Shown here one piece after another: positions 8,021 to 16,726 of a stretch of DNA of 31,223 nt. The notes under the pieces were generated by a model, which saw only the letters and a list, made by a program, of their open reading frames with translations, did not search any database and had not been told where the DNA came from. Both the position numbers and the translations under genes were made by a program. Source of the stretch: CAZKAP01 sp964550895 (GTDB lineage: Bacteria; Bacteroidota; Bacteroidia; Flavobacteriales; Flavobacteriaceae); assembly GCA_964550895.1 (NCBI GenBank), contig CAZKAP010000037.1, positions 1 to 31,223 of the forward strand. The letters run 5' to 3'. The stretch's first letter is position 1; every line of letters begins with the position of its first letter.

Positions 8021-11000
8021 TCATTGGATACCTCACCACCAATCACGTAGAGCTCTTCGTTGAAGTTCACGGTTACTGCTGCCGCTCTCGGAGTGGGTAG
8101 GTCAGATCCGGCCGGCAGGGTCGTCCACTGCTGGGTCTGGAAATCATAGACATCCACCTCGGCGATAACGGGTTTAAACGTACCCCCATCACCACCGCTG
8201 AGTCGTCCACCGACTGCGTATATTTTTCCATCTATGATCGCAGCGTGGAAGTGATCTCTGGCTCTCGGGGCATCGGGAAGCACCGTCCATTCACCCGTGG
8301 CGGGATCATACATGTCGAACCAATTCACATAGCCTCCACTATGACCTATCGTATTCCCGCCGATAACGTAGAACTTACCCTCATACTCTACCAGTCCGGC
8401 AGATCCCCTCCTTCGGTTTTCCGGGATCTCGGCTCCCTGAATCCACTTCTTTTCAATGGGGTCAAAGGCCCAGACAAAATCCGCGGGCTCCTCTTCGGGG
8501 AAACTGTTCGTCTTGAAGGCTCCGATTACCCAGATCAGCCCACCGTACTCCGTAGCCTGATAGTGGTTGAATTCCGAAAGGGAATTGCTGGGCACATTCT
8601 CCCAGGTATTGGTCGTATAATCCCAGATATCGATGATATCAGGATCCTCACGTCCACCGAGAAGATAGAATTTATCGCCTACCTGTACGCAGGAATTTTC
8701 ATGGCGCCCTGAATAATTCAGGTCTTCATCGATATTGACCCAGACGGAGCCGCCTACGGGTGGGGCGTCTACGGTCATAAAGAACACAGTGCTGGTCTGG
8801 TTGGTCAGGTCAGAGGCTTCAATTTGCACCTGATATGGGGTAGCATTCGCCGTACCACCAGCCGGTGTCCCGCTGATCACTCCCGTATTTTCATCTATGG
8901 ATACACCCAAAGGCAATCCCGTCGCCAGGAAGCTGACATCAGTACCATCGCCACCGGATACCTGTGCCTGGAGGCTGCCGTCAAGAGCCACACCTTCCGT
9001 CACGGTCTGGTTCGTTATGGAACTCAAGACCAGTGGCTGGGTGGTTGGAGCTCCTGCCAATATCTCGATAGCACTGACAATAGGATTGTCCGCACCGGCG
9101 TGCTCGAACAGAATCTCCAGGACTCCATCGGACACGGTGATCCCATAGGTAAGGGCTACGGCCTGGTCGTCGCCGAAACGCTCTACGAGATCCAGGGATT
9201 GCTCGAGGATCTCTCCTTCCGCGTAAATGTTGAACAGGCGGTCACCGGGCTGGGTTGTCTGCGAATAGGTGTCAGCCATATAGAGGTTCAGGGTATACTC
9301 ACCCTCAGGAAGCGGTATGTCGAACTGCATCTTGGGTTCAGCAGGTTGATCATAGCGCTCCTGAGCAAAAATGGCGTCGAACTCGGCCTGGGTAATATAC
9401 TCGGGAATGAGGGCAGTCCGAACTATCGCGCCCTGAACGGTTACATTAATACCTGTATTTACGGAATAGCCGTTCCCGATCTGTTCGCCTTCCTGATTGT
9501 TGGCCTCCCAGTCCAATACCCCGTTGGGGTCAGTGACCTGAGGTCCGGCGTTGATGCGAACTACAGGAGTACCATCCTCCGCTTGTCCCGGCAAAATAAC
9601 CACCTCGAAAGTGACGGTCTCGGTGAAGGTGTTATCCGATACCGTAACGGTTACGCTATAGGGGCTGTTTAGTGCGGTACCAATGGCAGGTGTACCACCG
9701 ATGACTCCTACCGTAGGTTCTATTTCAAGCCCTGTAGGCAACCCTTCGGCCTCGAAACTCATGTTAGAACCATCTCCCCCGCTGTAGTTTACAAACAGAC
9801 TACCATCCAGCTGTACACCTTCGGTAAATATCTGATCGGCCAATGGATCAAGAACAAGGGGCTCGTACACATCGATATTGAATTGCACCGTTGCCGTTTC
9901 CGTATCGTTTGTCGCACTCAAAGTAACCGTATACGGGCTGTTAGCAGTACTGCCAGCCTCGGGTGTTCCTCCGATTATGCCCGTATCCGGATCTATACTC
10001 AGACCTGCAGGTAGCACATCCGCCGAAAACGTAATTGCCGAACCGTTTCCTCCCTGAACTTCGGGTACAATATCGTCTGCCGGCACTCCTTCAATCAGGA
10101 TAACATCCGAGATATCCGCAAGGGTAAGCGGAGCATTCGCCTCCGAAGCGGCTACGATTTCGATGCCCTTTAATGCCGGATTCTGGGTAACATGGATAAA
10201 CTCCAGGTCCAGAGTACCGTCCGTTACGGTCAGGGTATGGGTTACCATAAAGGCTCCGGCCGGACCCGCCGTGGCGTAAGGGTCAATACCATCGAATGCC
10301 GCGGGTACTGCACCTTCCACGGACACATCGAATACCCTCTGACCGGCAGCGGTAACTCCGTCAAATAATTCTGCGAAAAACAATCGCACCTCCACCTCAG
10401 TATTGGGTACTACGGGAAATTGCCATAGCATTTCGGGATCCGAATCTCCGTCGTATCGCTCTGTTTCGAATACAGTCGTGGGTACATCGATTCCGATCAG
10501 GCTGGGATGGCTAAAATCCAATGGCGTGTAGGCACTATTTGAGCTAATCGAATACAGACTGTTCCCTTCGGACATGGCCGTCAGGTATGTGGAATTCAAA
10601 CCGCCCCCAAAGATTCCCTGGTCCTGTTCCCAATCGGGATTGGGATCATCAATCGCAGGTGTCAGAGGCCCACCGGCATTTACCCGGTAAAGAACTTCCC
10701 CGGGCGTGACCAACCAGGGTTCCACAATCAATTCAAAAGAAGCCGTATCGGAAAATGTATTATCGGTTACGGTAACAGTCACCAGGTAAGGACTCCCGTC
10801 AGCGGCACCCCAATCGGGGGTACCTGAAATAATGCCGGTCTCAGAATCCACACTTAACCCTGCGGGCAGGCCTGTGGCTTCAACGGTTGTAGCAGACCCA
10901 TCTCCCCCATTGAAGACAACCGTTAAGCTTCCATCCAAAGGAACGCCCTCCGTGAAAATCTGATCTTCGATGGCTTCGACTACTATGGGTTCGCCCAGTC

Positions 11001-14000
11001 CATCGTCCACACCCAGTACCTCTATGGCATCGATCAGGGGATTATCGGCGGCGCCATGGGCAAATGACAGGTTGAGTACCCCATCGGAAACCGTTACTTC
11101 ATAACTCAGAGCACCTCCCTGCTTGTGCCCAAACTCAACCGCGAGATCCATGGCTGATTCCAACACTTCTCCTTCTGCCGTGAACGAAAAAACCCGGTTC
11201 CCAGGATCGGAGGTCGGTCCGTAATTATTACCCATATAGAGTCTCAGCAGGTAGGTGCCATCCGGAATAGGAATGCTGTATTCCATGGCAGGAGCGGCAG
11301 TCGGGTCCCATCGCTCCTGGGCAAATAGAGCCGTAAATTCCTCCGGACTGATGTAATCCGGAATGGATGGATGACGCTGCATGTTGGAGGTATTGGAAAT
11401 GTTACCCGTATTTACGGTATAGGTAACCCCTTCCTGTATACCGGGAGTGGCATTTTCTTCCCAATTCAGTACGCTATCCGGATCCGTAACCAGGGCGCCT
11501 CCTGCATTGATTCGTACCAGCGGCACCGTATAATCCGGGAAGGTCGGGTCAGGCTCAACGGTTATGGAAAAACTCACATCAGCCGAGTAGGTCGCATCGG
11601 AGACCGTAACTGTGGTTGCGAAAGGACTCAATGCTGATTCTCCTACCGTTGGGGTGCCGCTGATGACTCCTGAAACCGGATCAATCACCACGCCATCGGG
11701 CAGGCCCTGGGCCTCAAAACTCACCGCCGTACCGTCGCCTCCGGTATATTGAACCGACAGACTCCCGTCCAGGGCTACCCCTTCCGTGTATAGCTGATCG
11801 GCAACGGGGCTGACCACTATCGGGTCCGTTGCATTGGGGTCTTCACCCAGAATTTCTATGGCATCGACCAGGGGGTTATTAGCTGACCCGTGATCGAATA
11901 CGACGTTGAGTTCCCCATCCGTTACACTGACTTCATAGGTCAGGGCAACGGCCTGCTTGTGTCCAAAGCGGGCAACCAGGTCCAGAGCCTGTTCCAATAC
12001 GACACCCTCCGCAGAATACGAAAATACTCGCTGTCCGGGTTCGGAAGAGCCATCCCAATTATTCCCCATATACATTCGGAGCAAATAGACCCCATTGGGC
12101 AGAGGGATTTTGAATTCCATCTGAGGTGCTGCAGGCTGGTCCCAGCGCTCAAAACTGAATAGGCCATTGAATTCTGCAGTGGACACATAATCCGGAATGG
12201 AGGCGTCGCGAATCATTCCGGTCAGGGCGGTTACCTTACCGGTATTCACGGAATAGGTGTTTCCAGTTACCGATCCCTCGGCGGCATTGCCTTCCCAGTC
12301 GAGCACATTATCGGGATCCGCCACATCGGCACCCCCCGCATTAATCCGTACCAATGGAAAGTCAAAGGCGTCTATATTGATTGGCTCGCCATTGATCACA
12401 TTCAGATAGTCCCAGGTCGCTTCGACTTCAGCACCTACCTGATTCGAGGTCCCGATCAGGCCAACGGTCAGAATATTTCCGCTGTTTTGTATGGCGTTCA
12501 GTATAGTCCCCTTGGCCGCTATGGTACCCAGAGTCAGTATCTCACCATTGTTGATCGAATATTTCAGTTCGATATTCCCTGTGGAAGTTTGGATAATAAA
12601 GTACAGTTTCAGGGAAGCATCCTGACCGGTGGGAAGTTCTGTACCGCTCAGGGGTACACTCAATGTGGTATCGTCGCTGTCCGCGATTTCCTGTACGGCT
12701 TCCAGTCCGGATTTCTTTATGACAAACTGGATAAAATTTGACTGGGTGCCATCCCCGATAAATACACCGACCTCACCGTTGGCCGGGGAATCCGGGTGCA
12801 ATACCTGTAGGTCCTGGCCAAAGCTCTTGAGCATGGCCTCCACGGTGATGGTGCCCATGGTATTATCCATGATCACCCCGTATTGCAGACCTTTCTCCTG
12901 GGTATTTGCGGAGCCCCGGGCAGTGCCGGAGGTCATTTGCATCGTCATGGCTCCTATGGCTCCCCCTAATATATCGTTGGGATTGGGATCATTGACATCG
13001 TCGATTCGATCGGTCCAGGCGTACCAGTTCGCCCCGGTATCTCCATTGTTCATGAAACCGGTAAATCCCAGACCCAGGTACCCTTGTAACACGGGGTTAT
13101 CAGAATTCAGCGTATTGTATACCGGGATGCTAAAGGCGTCGCTGCCGCTGTCCAGGGGATCACCTAACTGCAGGGGATCACTGGCATCCGGTATGCCGTC
13201 GTTATCGTCATCGCTGTCGTTGAGGTCCGAAACGAGTGTACCCCCGGCGGCGGCATCGTGATCGTCGGGTTTGGACGCCGCACTACAGACCTGAGTGCCG
13301 TTATCGATTTCGTCCGAATTCAGATAGCCATCGCCATCCCCATCGACTTCAGGATCGAAGTTTGGGTCGTTTTCGGCCAGACAGTCTTCTGCAGAATCAT
13401 TGGGTTCCAGTATGCGAATTTGGTTGTTGAAGGTGGCCACCCAAATCGTGCCGGGAAAGGGATCATTATCCCCGTTGCAGGTTATCCCCAGGGCATTTCC
13501 CCCCATATTGGTGGCAAAATTTAAATCCAGGCTCTCCACCGTACCATCAGCTTTGAGCTGCACCCGATAGAGATCGGCATCATTGTTACGTCCTATGATC
13601 AGGTCGCCCTTCATCGCGCCCCCGAAATTGGAAGCGGTGTATTCATCTATTCCATTGGCATTATTAGGCCAGTCTGCTATGTTCGTATCATCCGGGCCAT
13701 CGGGATTGGGCTTGGTGGGGTTCCGGTAGTCCCCTTCCACAGGATTCGCACCGGTCTTAACCGGAGGCCAGTTGGCCGGGAGCGCTATGTTTTTGTCCGT
13801 GGTCTTACCCGCACCGCCACTGGGATCGTATGGGATGGTACGAAAAGTACCTGAGGTGGAATAGGTATACAACCCGGCCCCATCCGGATTGGCGCGTATC
13901 GGATTGGGGTGTCCCCCGTAATACGAATTAAAGGTATAGTTCTGTATGTCGGTAGTCACCAGGTGAAGGTGATCCTCATTATCCACCTGGGCCTCCCCAT

Positions 14001-15075
14001 CTACGGGGTCTGCACTGGTTGATCCCGGCTCACCGGGCCGGAAATTGTTGGTCACATTGCCCTGTGGGCCTTCGTTTTCAGGGTAGCCTCCCCATCCTCC
14101 ATTGGCTCCGTTGTCTGTCACATAGATCGATCCGTTTTCCGTGAGTACAAGGTCGTAAGTGTTTCGGTAACCGGGAGAGAAGATCTGTACGGGACTACCC
14201 GGAACGAGCATGGCCTGGTTCAGACCGTCATTTCCACCCCAGGGATCATCGATATCGACACCAGTATACCCAGCCGTGTCCGGGTCTTCTATGCCATTGG
14301 CATTAGCCCGGGTAGGATCGTCCAGGGTCGGAAGGTCATAGATGTACTTTCTTCCGTTTTGACTGTTATCCGTAAGGATGGGTAGCTGATCCAGTGCATC
14401 CAGATCGATGGCCAATACCGCGGCGGCGAGAGCGTATTCCGTGATAAAAGCAAAATTGTTGGAGGGTGAGCCTGCATTGGTAAATCCACCGGAGCAAACG
14501 ATAAGGTAGGGCTTGCCTCCGATCACGGCATATTCCAAACCGTTAGTCGCGTGGTTTTCCTCAGACCTGGGAAGACCACGAACCAAATCCACGGCCTCCG
14601 GAGTCCCATTATTCCATATAATACGTGTGATTACCCCCGAATTCGTATCCAGATCGATATCGCCTTTACTACCGCCACCACCTACACGCGGATCGCTGGA
14701 GGTAACGTACAAAACCGGATCCTGGGCAGTACCTGCCACGGTCAGGCCTGTAACCTGGCGATTGCTATTCGAGGCATCGGACCCGTCGTCGTTATGGTTG
14801 GCGATCTGCTGAACGAGATTGATGATCTCCACGCCGATCACATCGTAATCGTTGGCAGCATTCTTCTGGACGGTATATACCTTGATGGTTCCGTACCGTT
14901 CGCTGGTATAGAGCCTTCCATCAGGCCCGAACATCAGTGAGGTCCCGTTAGTTATCTGGGAAAACCCGTTGAAGTTGAGGTTGGAAATCGCGAAGTCAAC
15001 CTGTGCGTGCGAAATCCCGATGCTAGCTATCAGTACAAGGAGGGTCTTCAATACAGCAGAGTACAATTGTTTCAT
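7996..15075 (-). CDS. 5' part of a frameshifted giant secreted modular protein (GSDH-like propeller, malectin and Ig modules, Kelch)
   Basis: I start this at the ATG at 15075-15073 because it opens a textbook signal peptide (MKQLYSAVLK, hydrophobic core, cleavage after SHA at residue 24); an in-frame ATG at 15147 would put a charged tail in front. From residue 25: a sorbosone/glucose-dehydrogenase-like beta-propeller (to about 560; SLMFGPDGRLYTSERYG, ENHATNGLEY, YVTDNGANGGWGG); acidic Ca-binding thrombospondin-3/EF-like repeats (about 562-640; DGDGDGYLNSDE, DSDDDNDGIPD); a LamG-like domain (about 647-903); four malectin modules starting (V/L)VRINAGG; five He_PIG Ig-like modules (TEGVxLDGSL, GLPxGLSID, GVISGTP); and Kelch repeats (about 2108-2359; YVIGGNT, RARDHFHAAIIDGKIYAVGG). 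The frame stops at 7996-7998 in mid-Kelch. Likely role is surface carbohydrate binding or adhesion; an enzymatic role for the propeller is unproven. Confidence 0.87.
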   Translation of the reverse strand: MKQLYSAVLKTLLVLIASIGISHAQVDFAISNLNFNGFSQITNGTSLMFGPDGRLYTSERYGTIKVYTVQKNAANDYDVIGVEIINLVQQIANHNDDGSDASNSNRQVTGLTVAGTAQDPVLYVTSSDPRVGGGGSKGDIDLDTNSGVITRIIWNNGTPEAVDLVRGLPRSEENHATNGLEYAVIGGKPYLIVCSGGFTNAGSPSNNFAFITEYALAAAVLAIDLDALDQLPILTDNSQNGRKYIYDLPTLDDPTRANANGIEDPDTAGYTGVDIDDPWGGNDGLNQAMLVPGSPVQIFSPGYRNTYDLVLTENGSIYVTDNGANGGWGGYPENEGPQGNVTNNFRPGEPGSTSADPVDGEAQVDNEDHLHLVTTDIQNYTFNSYYGGHPNPIRANPDGAGLYTYSTSGTFRTIPYDPSGGAGKTTDKNIALPANWPPVKTGANPVEGDYRNPTKPNPDGPDDTNIADWPNNANGIDEYTASNFGGAMKGDLIIGRNNDADLYRVQLKADGTVESLDLNFATNMGGNALGITCNGDNDPFPGTIWVATFNNQIRILEPNDSAEDCLAENDPNFDPEVDGDGDGYLNSDEIDNGTQVCSAASKPDDHDAAAGGTLVSDLNDSDDDNDGIPDASDPLQLGDPLDSGSDAFSIPVYNTLNSDNPVLQGYLGLGFTGFMNNGDTGANWYAWTDRIDDVNDPNPNDILGGAIGAMTMQMTSGTARGSANTQEKGLQYGVIMDNTMGTITVEAMLKSFGQDLQVLHPDSPANGEVGVFIGDGTQSNFIQFVIKKSGLEAVQEIADSDDTTLSVPLSGTELPTGQDASLKLYFIIQTSTGNIELKYSINNGEILTLGTIAAKGTILNAIQNSGNILTVGLIGTSNQVGAEVEATWDYLNVINGEPINIDAFDFPLVRINAGGADVADPDNVLDWEGNAAEGSVTGNTYSVNTGKVTALTGMIRDASIPDYVSTAEFNGLFSFERWDQPAAPQMEFKIPLPNGVYLLRMYMGNNWDGSSEPGQRVFSYSAEGVVLEQALDLVARFGHKQAVALTYEVSVTDGELNVVFDHGSANNPLVDAIEILGEDPNATDPIVVSPVADQLYTEGVALDGSLSVQYTGGDGTAVSFEAQGLPDGVVIDPVSGVISGTPTVGESALSPFATTVTVSDATYSADVSFSITVEPDPTFPDYTVPLVRINAGGALVTDPDSVLNWEENATPGIQEGVTYTVNTGNISNTSNMQRHPSIPDYISPEEFTALFAQERWDPTAAPAMEYSIPIPDGTYLLRLYMGNNYGPTSDPGNRVFSFTAEGEVLESAMDLAVEFGHKQGGALSYEVTVSDGVLNLSFAHGAADNPLIDAIEVLGVDDGLGEPIVVEAIEDQIFTEGVPLDGSLTVVFNGGDGSATTVEATGLPAGLSVDSETGIISGTPDWGAADGSPYLVTVTVTDNTFSDTASFELIVEPWLVTPGEVLYRVNAGGPLTPAIDDPNPDWEQDQGIFGGGLNSTYLTAMSEGNSLYSISSNSAYTPLDFSHPSLIGIDVPTTVFETERYDGDSDPEMLWQFPVVPNTEVEVRLFFAELFDGVTAAGQRVFDVSVEGAVPAAFDGIDPYATAGPAGAFMVTHTLTVTDGTLDLEFIHVTQNPALKGIEIVAASEANAPLTLADISDVILIEGVPADDIVPEVQGGNGSAITFSADVLPAGLSIDPDTGIIGGTPEAGSTANSPYTVTLSATNDTETATVQFNIDVYEPLVLDPLADQIFTEGVQLDGSLFVNYSGGDGSNMSFEAEGLPTGLEIEPTVGVIGGTPAIGTALNSPYSVTVTVSDNTFTETVTFEVVILPGQAEDGTPVVRINAGPQVTDPNGVLDWEANNQEGEQIGNGYSVNTGINVTVQGAIVRTALIPEYITQAEFDAIFAQERYDQPAEPKMQFDIPLPEGEYTLNLYMADTYSQTTQPGDRLFNIYAEGEILEQSLDLVERFGDDQAVALTYGITVSDGVLEILFEHAGADNPIVSAIEILAGAPTTQPLVLSSITNQTVTEGVALDGSLQAQVSGGDGTDVSFLATGLPLGVSIDENTGVISGTPAGGTANATPYQVQIEASDLTNQTSTVFFMTVDAPPVGGSVWVNIDEDLNYSGRHENSCVQVGDKFYLLGGREDPDIIDIWDYTTNTWENVPSNSLSEFNHYQATEYGGLIWVIGAFKTNSFPEEEPADFVWAFDPIEKKWIQGAEIPENRRRGSAGLVEYEGKFYVIGGNTIGHSGGYVNWFDMYDPATGEWTVLPDAPRARDHFHAAIIDGKIYAVGGRLSGGDGGTFKPVIAEVDVYDFQTQQWTTLPAGSDLPTPRAAAVTVNFNEELYVIGGEVSNETVYGIPA
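8760..12365 (-). repeat. Malectin/He_PIG module repeat tract
   Basis: Protein-level duplications within the giant gene. Malectin modules lie at about 12365-11850, 11530-11000, 10700-10145 and 9570-9050. Each begins RINAGG or a variant (the third reads RVNAGG, the fourth RINAGP), and each ends with an AIEI(V)LG or GIEIVA strand. He_PIG Ig-like modules lie at about 11825-11545, 10995-10700, 10140-9870, 9868-9590 and 9040-8760. The order is M-P-M-P-M-P-P-M-P, so one malectin appears to be missing between the third and fourth Ig modules. Boundaries are approximate. Confidence 0.75.
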
Positions 15076-15123
15076 AGTATTCTCGGTGGGTTGGTTAGGA
15101 GTACGCCGTTTTTTAAAAGTGTG

Positions 15124-15131
15124 CAAAAATA
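15124..15131 (-). promoter_or_regulatory. Candidate -7 element upstream of the giant surface-protein gene
   Basis: The minus strand reads TATTTTTG here, a full match to TAnnTTTG, about 49 nt upstream of the chosen ATG. I see no TTG at the usual 17-23 bp spacing, so the promoter may depend on an activator; an inverted repeat lies just upstream at 15153-15173. This element falls inside the longer reading frame that starts at 15147, which supports the shorter start at 15075. Confidence 0.45.
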
Positions 15132-15152
15132 GTTCAGCGCCATTCATATCAC

Positions 15153-15173
15153 GATTTGTTACATTAACAAATC
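15153..15173. promoter_or_regulatory. Perfect 9-bp inverted repeat, candidate operator
   Basis: GATTTGTTA (15153-15161) and TAACAAATC (15165-15173) form a perfect dyad with a 3-bp centre. It lies about 80-100 bp upstream of the giant gene's start and about 22 bp upstream of its candidate -7 element. No T tract follows, so a terminator is unlikely. The cognate regulator is unknown. Confidence 0.5.
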
Positions 15174-15175
15174 AT

Positions 15176-15488
15176 TAAGGCCTAAAATGAATAGAATATC
15201 CGGAATTTGCGATCTATCCTAAACTCCATCTCATGCCATTTAAAATGACGTGGGAAAGGTAGTCATCCTGCTCAGGTTATAGCGGCCGTGCCTATGGAAA
15301 CACAGCGCACTTCAACGAGAAAGTGTGCATTTGGTAGATTCGGTCCTTTTCTCTGTCAGAAGGGACTGCATTTTATCAGAGTATTCCATCAGCCAGGCCA
15401 AATCTCCACGGGAAAGACAGGGCATGCCCAACCCATAGACCGTGTTACTGAAATGGAACAAACAAAGTATGAACAGCACTCATATTCC
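15176..15488. other. Intergenic stretch with no convincing gene; two small stem-loops
   Basis: No reading frame here on either strand looks protein-like. Visible structure: a hairpin GCGCACTT (15305-15312) with AAGTGTGC (15321-15328), one G-T pair, 8-nt loop; a second imperfect hairpin, GTCC/TTCT (15343-15352) with AGAA/GGAC (15358-15366), one bulge, 5-nt loop; and a 10-bp palindrome GGGCATGCCC at 15420-15429. It separates the divergent starts of the giant gene and the aminotransferase. Confidence 0.4.
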
Positions 15489-15519
15489 TTGCCCCATTAA
15501 GCGGTATTTATCAATTTTG
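15489..15519 (+). promoter_or_regulatory. Candidate promoter for the aminotransferase-murB pair
   Basis: TTG at 15489-15491, a 20-bp spacer, then CAATTTTG at 15512-15519 (one mismatch to TAnnTTTG). The predicted start near 15526 leaves a leader of only about 10 nt before the ATG at 15536. Confidence 0.4.
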
Positions 15520-15535
15520 CATTAAATCGTATTGC

Positions 15536-16726
15536 ATGCCATCGATCTCATTGCGGGGACGGGAACTTCCCCCCTCCCCCATCCGAAAGCTCGTTCCCTA
15601 TGCCGACCAGGCTAAAAGTAAAGGGGTCGAAGTCATTCACCTCAACATTGGCCAGCCGGATATCAAGACTCCGGTCTCAGCTATGGAAGCCGTTCGCAAC
15701 AGTGAGATTCCGGTTCTGGAATACAGCCGATCCGACGGGAACACCACATTGCGCGAAAAGATGTGCGCCTATTACCACAGGCACGAACTGGAGTTGAGTC
15801 CCGATCAGCTCGTGGTAACCACGGGAGGCTCAGAAGCCTTGTTTTTTACGCTGGGAAGTGTGCTGGACCCGGGAGATGAGGTACTGTTGCCTGAGCCTTT
15901 TTACGCCAATTACCAGGGTTTTTCCAGGGCAATGGGAATAGAAGTGGTCCCGGTACCCTGCAGCATAGAAAACAATTTCGCCCTGCCCCCTATTTCGCAG
16001 ATGGAATCCCAGATCGGTCCGAATACGCGGGCCATCCTCATTTGTAATCCCGGTAATCCCACGGGCTATTTGTACACCGAGTCCGAGATCCGCGCTCTGG
16101 CCGAACTGGCGCTCAAACACGACCTGTTTCTGATCAGTGATGAAGTGTACCGTGAATTCGCTTATGATGGCCGTAAACACACCTCGGTAATGAGTATGCC
16201 CGAACTCTCCCGACATGCTATCCTCATCGATTCGGTGTCCAAACGGTACAGCATGTGCGGGGCCAGAATTGGCTGTGTAGCCTCGAGAAATCCGGAACTC
16301 ATACAGTCCGTTATGAAATTTGCCCAGGCCCGGCTTTCCCCTCCGACCCTGGCCCAGATCGCCAGTGAGGCGGCACTGGATACTCCTGAGGCGTATTTCA
16401 GGGATGTCGTGGAAGAATACACCCGGCGAAGGGACCTGCTGATGGAAAGACTCGGCTCCATACCCGGTGTACGACTCAGCCGTCCCAGCGGCGCCTTCTA
16501 CTGCATTGCAGAACTTCCCGTGGAGGATGCCGAAGATTTCGCCCGGTGGCTGCTGAGCGACTTCAGCTATCAGGGCCACACGGTTATGGTTGCCCCGGCA
16601 GCCGGTTTTTACCTGACCCCCGGAGCCGGCTGCAGAGAAGTTCGGATCGCCTATGTACTGGAGACCGAAAAACTCGAACTCGCTTCCGAGATTCTTCGCC
16701 GGGCTCTTATCGAATACAACACCTAG
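15536..16726 (+). CDS. Pyridoxal-phosphate-dependent aminotransferase, class I/II (AspC-like)
   Basis: A 396-residue cytoplasmic fold-type I aminotransferase of the aspartate/aromatic family, moving an amino group between an amino acid and a 2-oxo acid through PLP. Diagnostic features: the N-terminal substrate-arm sequence (LIxLNIGQPD-like, here VIHLNIGQPDIKTP); TTGGSEALFFTLG for phosphate binding; NPGNPTG with the PLP-contacting Asn; SDEVYREF with the Asp that pairs with the pyridine nitrogen; SVSKRYSMCGARIG with the Schiff-base lysine at residue 236; and a C-terminal VRIAYV arginine for the substrate carboxylate. Length is normal. The substrate cannot be fixed from sequence; aspartate or an aromatic or branched amino acid is possible. 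The start follows a short leader; the stop codon TAG overlaps the GTG start of murB by one base, so the two are probably translated together. Confidence 0.9.
   Translation: MPSISLRGRELPPSPIRKLVPYADQAKSKGVEVIHLNIGQPDIKTPVSAMEAVRNSEIPVLEYSRSDGNTTLREKMCAYYHRHELELSPDQLVVTTGGSEALFFTLGSVLDPGDEVLLPEPFYANYQGFSRAMGIEVVPVPCSIENNFALPPISQMESQIGPNTRAILICNPGNPTGYLYTESEIRALAELALKHDLFLISDEVYREFAYDGRKHTSVMSMPELSRHAILIDSVSKRYSMCGARIGCVASRNPELIQSVMKFAQARLSPPTLAQIASEAALDTPEAYFRDVVEEYTRRRDLLMERLGSIPGVRLSRPSGAFYCIAELPVEDAEDFARWLLSDFSYQGHTVMVAPAAGFYLTPGAGCREVRIAYVLETEKLELASEILRRALIEYNT

Noticed and set aside
7996..8025. Programmed -1 ribosomal frameshift at the giant gene junction
   Set aside because: No slippery heptamer of the X-XXY-YYZ type is seen in the short stretch where both frames are open; mutation or sequence error is simpler.
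2800..14940. Many plus-strand open frames of 60-280 codons opposite the giant gene, and similar frames opposite valS, aminotransferase, murB, lipA and the sensor kinase
   Set aside because: They are antisense shadows of long, clearly conserved genes and show no recognisable protein features.
15076..15147. In-frame upstream start for the giant protein (MNGAELFLHTFKK...)
   Set aside because: It would put a charged 24-residue stretch in front of an ideal signal peptide, and its coding part contains the candidate -7 element.
15288..15500. Open frame of 70 codons on the plus strand in the empty intergenic region
   Set aside because: Composition is not protein-like (no domain, no hydrophobic pattern, no start context), and it runs into the candidate promoter of the aminotransferase.
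16546..16725. In-frame upstream ATG for murB inside the aminotransferase gene
   Set aside because: The extra 60 residues are the aminotransferase sequence in another frame. GTG at 16726 gives the normal MurB length and N terminus.
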